Below are positions 5,226-5,632 of a DNA stretch of 5,632 nt, in pieces. The stretch is from Deltaproteobacteria bacterium. GTDB lineage: Bacteria; Desulfobacterota; Syntrophia; Syntrophales; UBA2210. The DNA lies in contig JAUVXT010000176.1 in the NCBI GenBank assembly GCA_030603465.1, positions 1 through 5,632 on the forward strand, given 5' to 3'. The position numbers and the translations under genes are program-made. How positions within the stretch are numbered: position 1 is the stretch's first letter; each line of letters opens with the position of its first letter. The notes beneath the pieces were generated by a model, which saw only the letters and a list, made by a program, of their open reading frames with translations, ran no database searches and was not told the DNA's origin.

Positions 5226-5632
5226 AACTATCAAAAAAGGACATTCTTAATGTGGGAGACTTTTCCAGAGAGGAAATAAATCTTATCCTGGACACGGCGG
5301 ATTCCTTCAAGGAAATCTCTACAAGGAAGATCAAAAAGGTACCCACCCTGCGGGGGAAGACCATAATCAATCTCTTTTATGAAGCCAGCACCAGAACCAG
5401 AACGTCCTTTGAAATAGCGGGTAAAAGACTCAGCGCGGACACGATAAACATTTCAACCGGCACCAGCAGTGTCGCAAAGGGTGAAACTCTCATCGATACG
5501 GCCAAAACCCTGGAATCTATGAATCCCGACATTATAGTCATCAGACACGGCGCCTCAGGCGCACCTCATATCCTTGCCAGATTATTGAAGCAATCCGTTA
5601 TAAATGCAGGCGACGGAAAGCATGAACACCCC
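5222..5632 (+). CDS. pyrB: Aspartate carbamoyltransferase catalytic subunit (partial, 3' end missing)
   Basis: Catalyses the committed step of pyrimidine synthesis: carbamoyl phosphate plus aspartate gives N-carbamoyl-aspartate and phosphate, in the cytoplasm. The 137 codons present cover most of the carbamoyl-phosphate domain of an enzyme that is usually about 300-310 residues. Seen: the phosphate-binding STRTRTSFE (56-64), SSVAKGE (82-88) with Lys86 matching E. coli Lys84, VIRH (106-109) with Arg108 matching E. coli Arg105, and AGDGKHEHP (129-137) with His136 matching E. coli His134. STRTRTSFE with SSVAKGE separates it from ornithine carbamoyltransferase, whose motif is STRTR-x-SFE with other loop residues. 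GAGG (5211-5214) is 7 bases before the ATG. The reading frame is open to the window edge with no defect. Dihydroorotase (pyrC) often follows in pyrR-pyrB operons, but that is outside view. Confidence 0.95.
   Translation, partial: MKLSKKDILNVGDFSREEINLILDTADSFKEISTRKIKKVPTLRGKTIINLFYEASTRTRTSFEIAGKRLSADTINISTGTSSVAKGETLIDTAKTLESMNPDIIVIRHGASGAPHILARLLKQSVINAGDGKHEHP

Noticed and set aside
1..5632. Mobile elements, CRISPR arrays, defence genes or a new multi-gene system
   Set aside because: No direct repeats, inverted-repeat element ends, transposase motifs or unfamiliar gene clusters were seen; all large genes are well-known housekeeping families.

Overview
The window is ordinary bacterial chromosome with moderate GC, compact genes all on the + strand, and Shine-Dalgarno sites in front of each. 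It looks like a Desulfobacterota (former Deltaproteobacteria) genome, perhaps a syntroph or sulfate reducer. The order tRNA-Gln / prs / rplY(ctc) / pth is one I associate with that group (for example Geobacter). A long-form L25 (CTC type), a membrane pyrophosphatase and a pyrR-pyrB pair also fit. This placement is inference from gene content, not from a search.

Layout: bases 1-13 are the 3' end of a tRNA gene, most likely tRNA-Gln. A tight four-gene unit follows: prs (PRPP synthetase, 37-978), rplY/ctc (ribosomal protein L25, 988-1656), pth (peptidyl-tRNA hydrolase, 1681-2271) and hppA (ion-pumping membrane pyrophosphatase, 2281-4344). Gaps are 9, 24 and 9 bases, and no promoter or terminator is visible between them. 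The unit closes with a perfect 13-bp hairpin plus U-run (4368-4397).

The 258-base gap from 4345 to 4602 holds the most interesting material. A near-consensus promoter (4423-4452) is followed by a leader of about 100 bases with an 11-codon candidate leader ORF (4490-4525). The ORF ends exactly at the foot of a second intrinsic terminator with a nine-T tract (4525-4560), placed just before pyrR. This has the architecture of a transcription attenuator for the pyrimidine genes, but I see no PyrR-binding loop consensus in it.

The pyrimidine unit is pyrR (4603-5139), a candidate 26-codon small ORF (5145-5225) that overlaps the next start by ATGA, and pyrB (5222 onward, cut by the window end; 137 codons present). 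The two units share metabolites: Prs makes the PRPP used in nucleotide synthesis, PyrR is a PRPP-binding-fold protein, PyrB starts the pyrimidine ring, and HppA converts PPi released by biosynthesis into an ion gradient. I see no mobile element, CRISPR array, phage or defence system. Apart from the pyr leader and small-ORF candidates this is housekeeping DNA.
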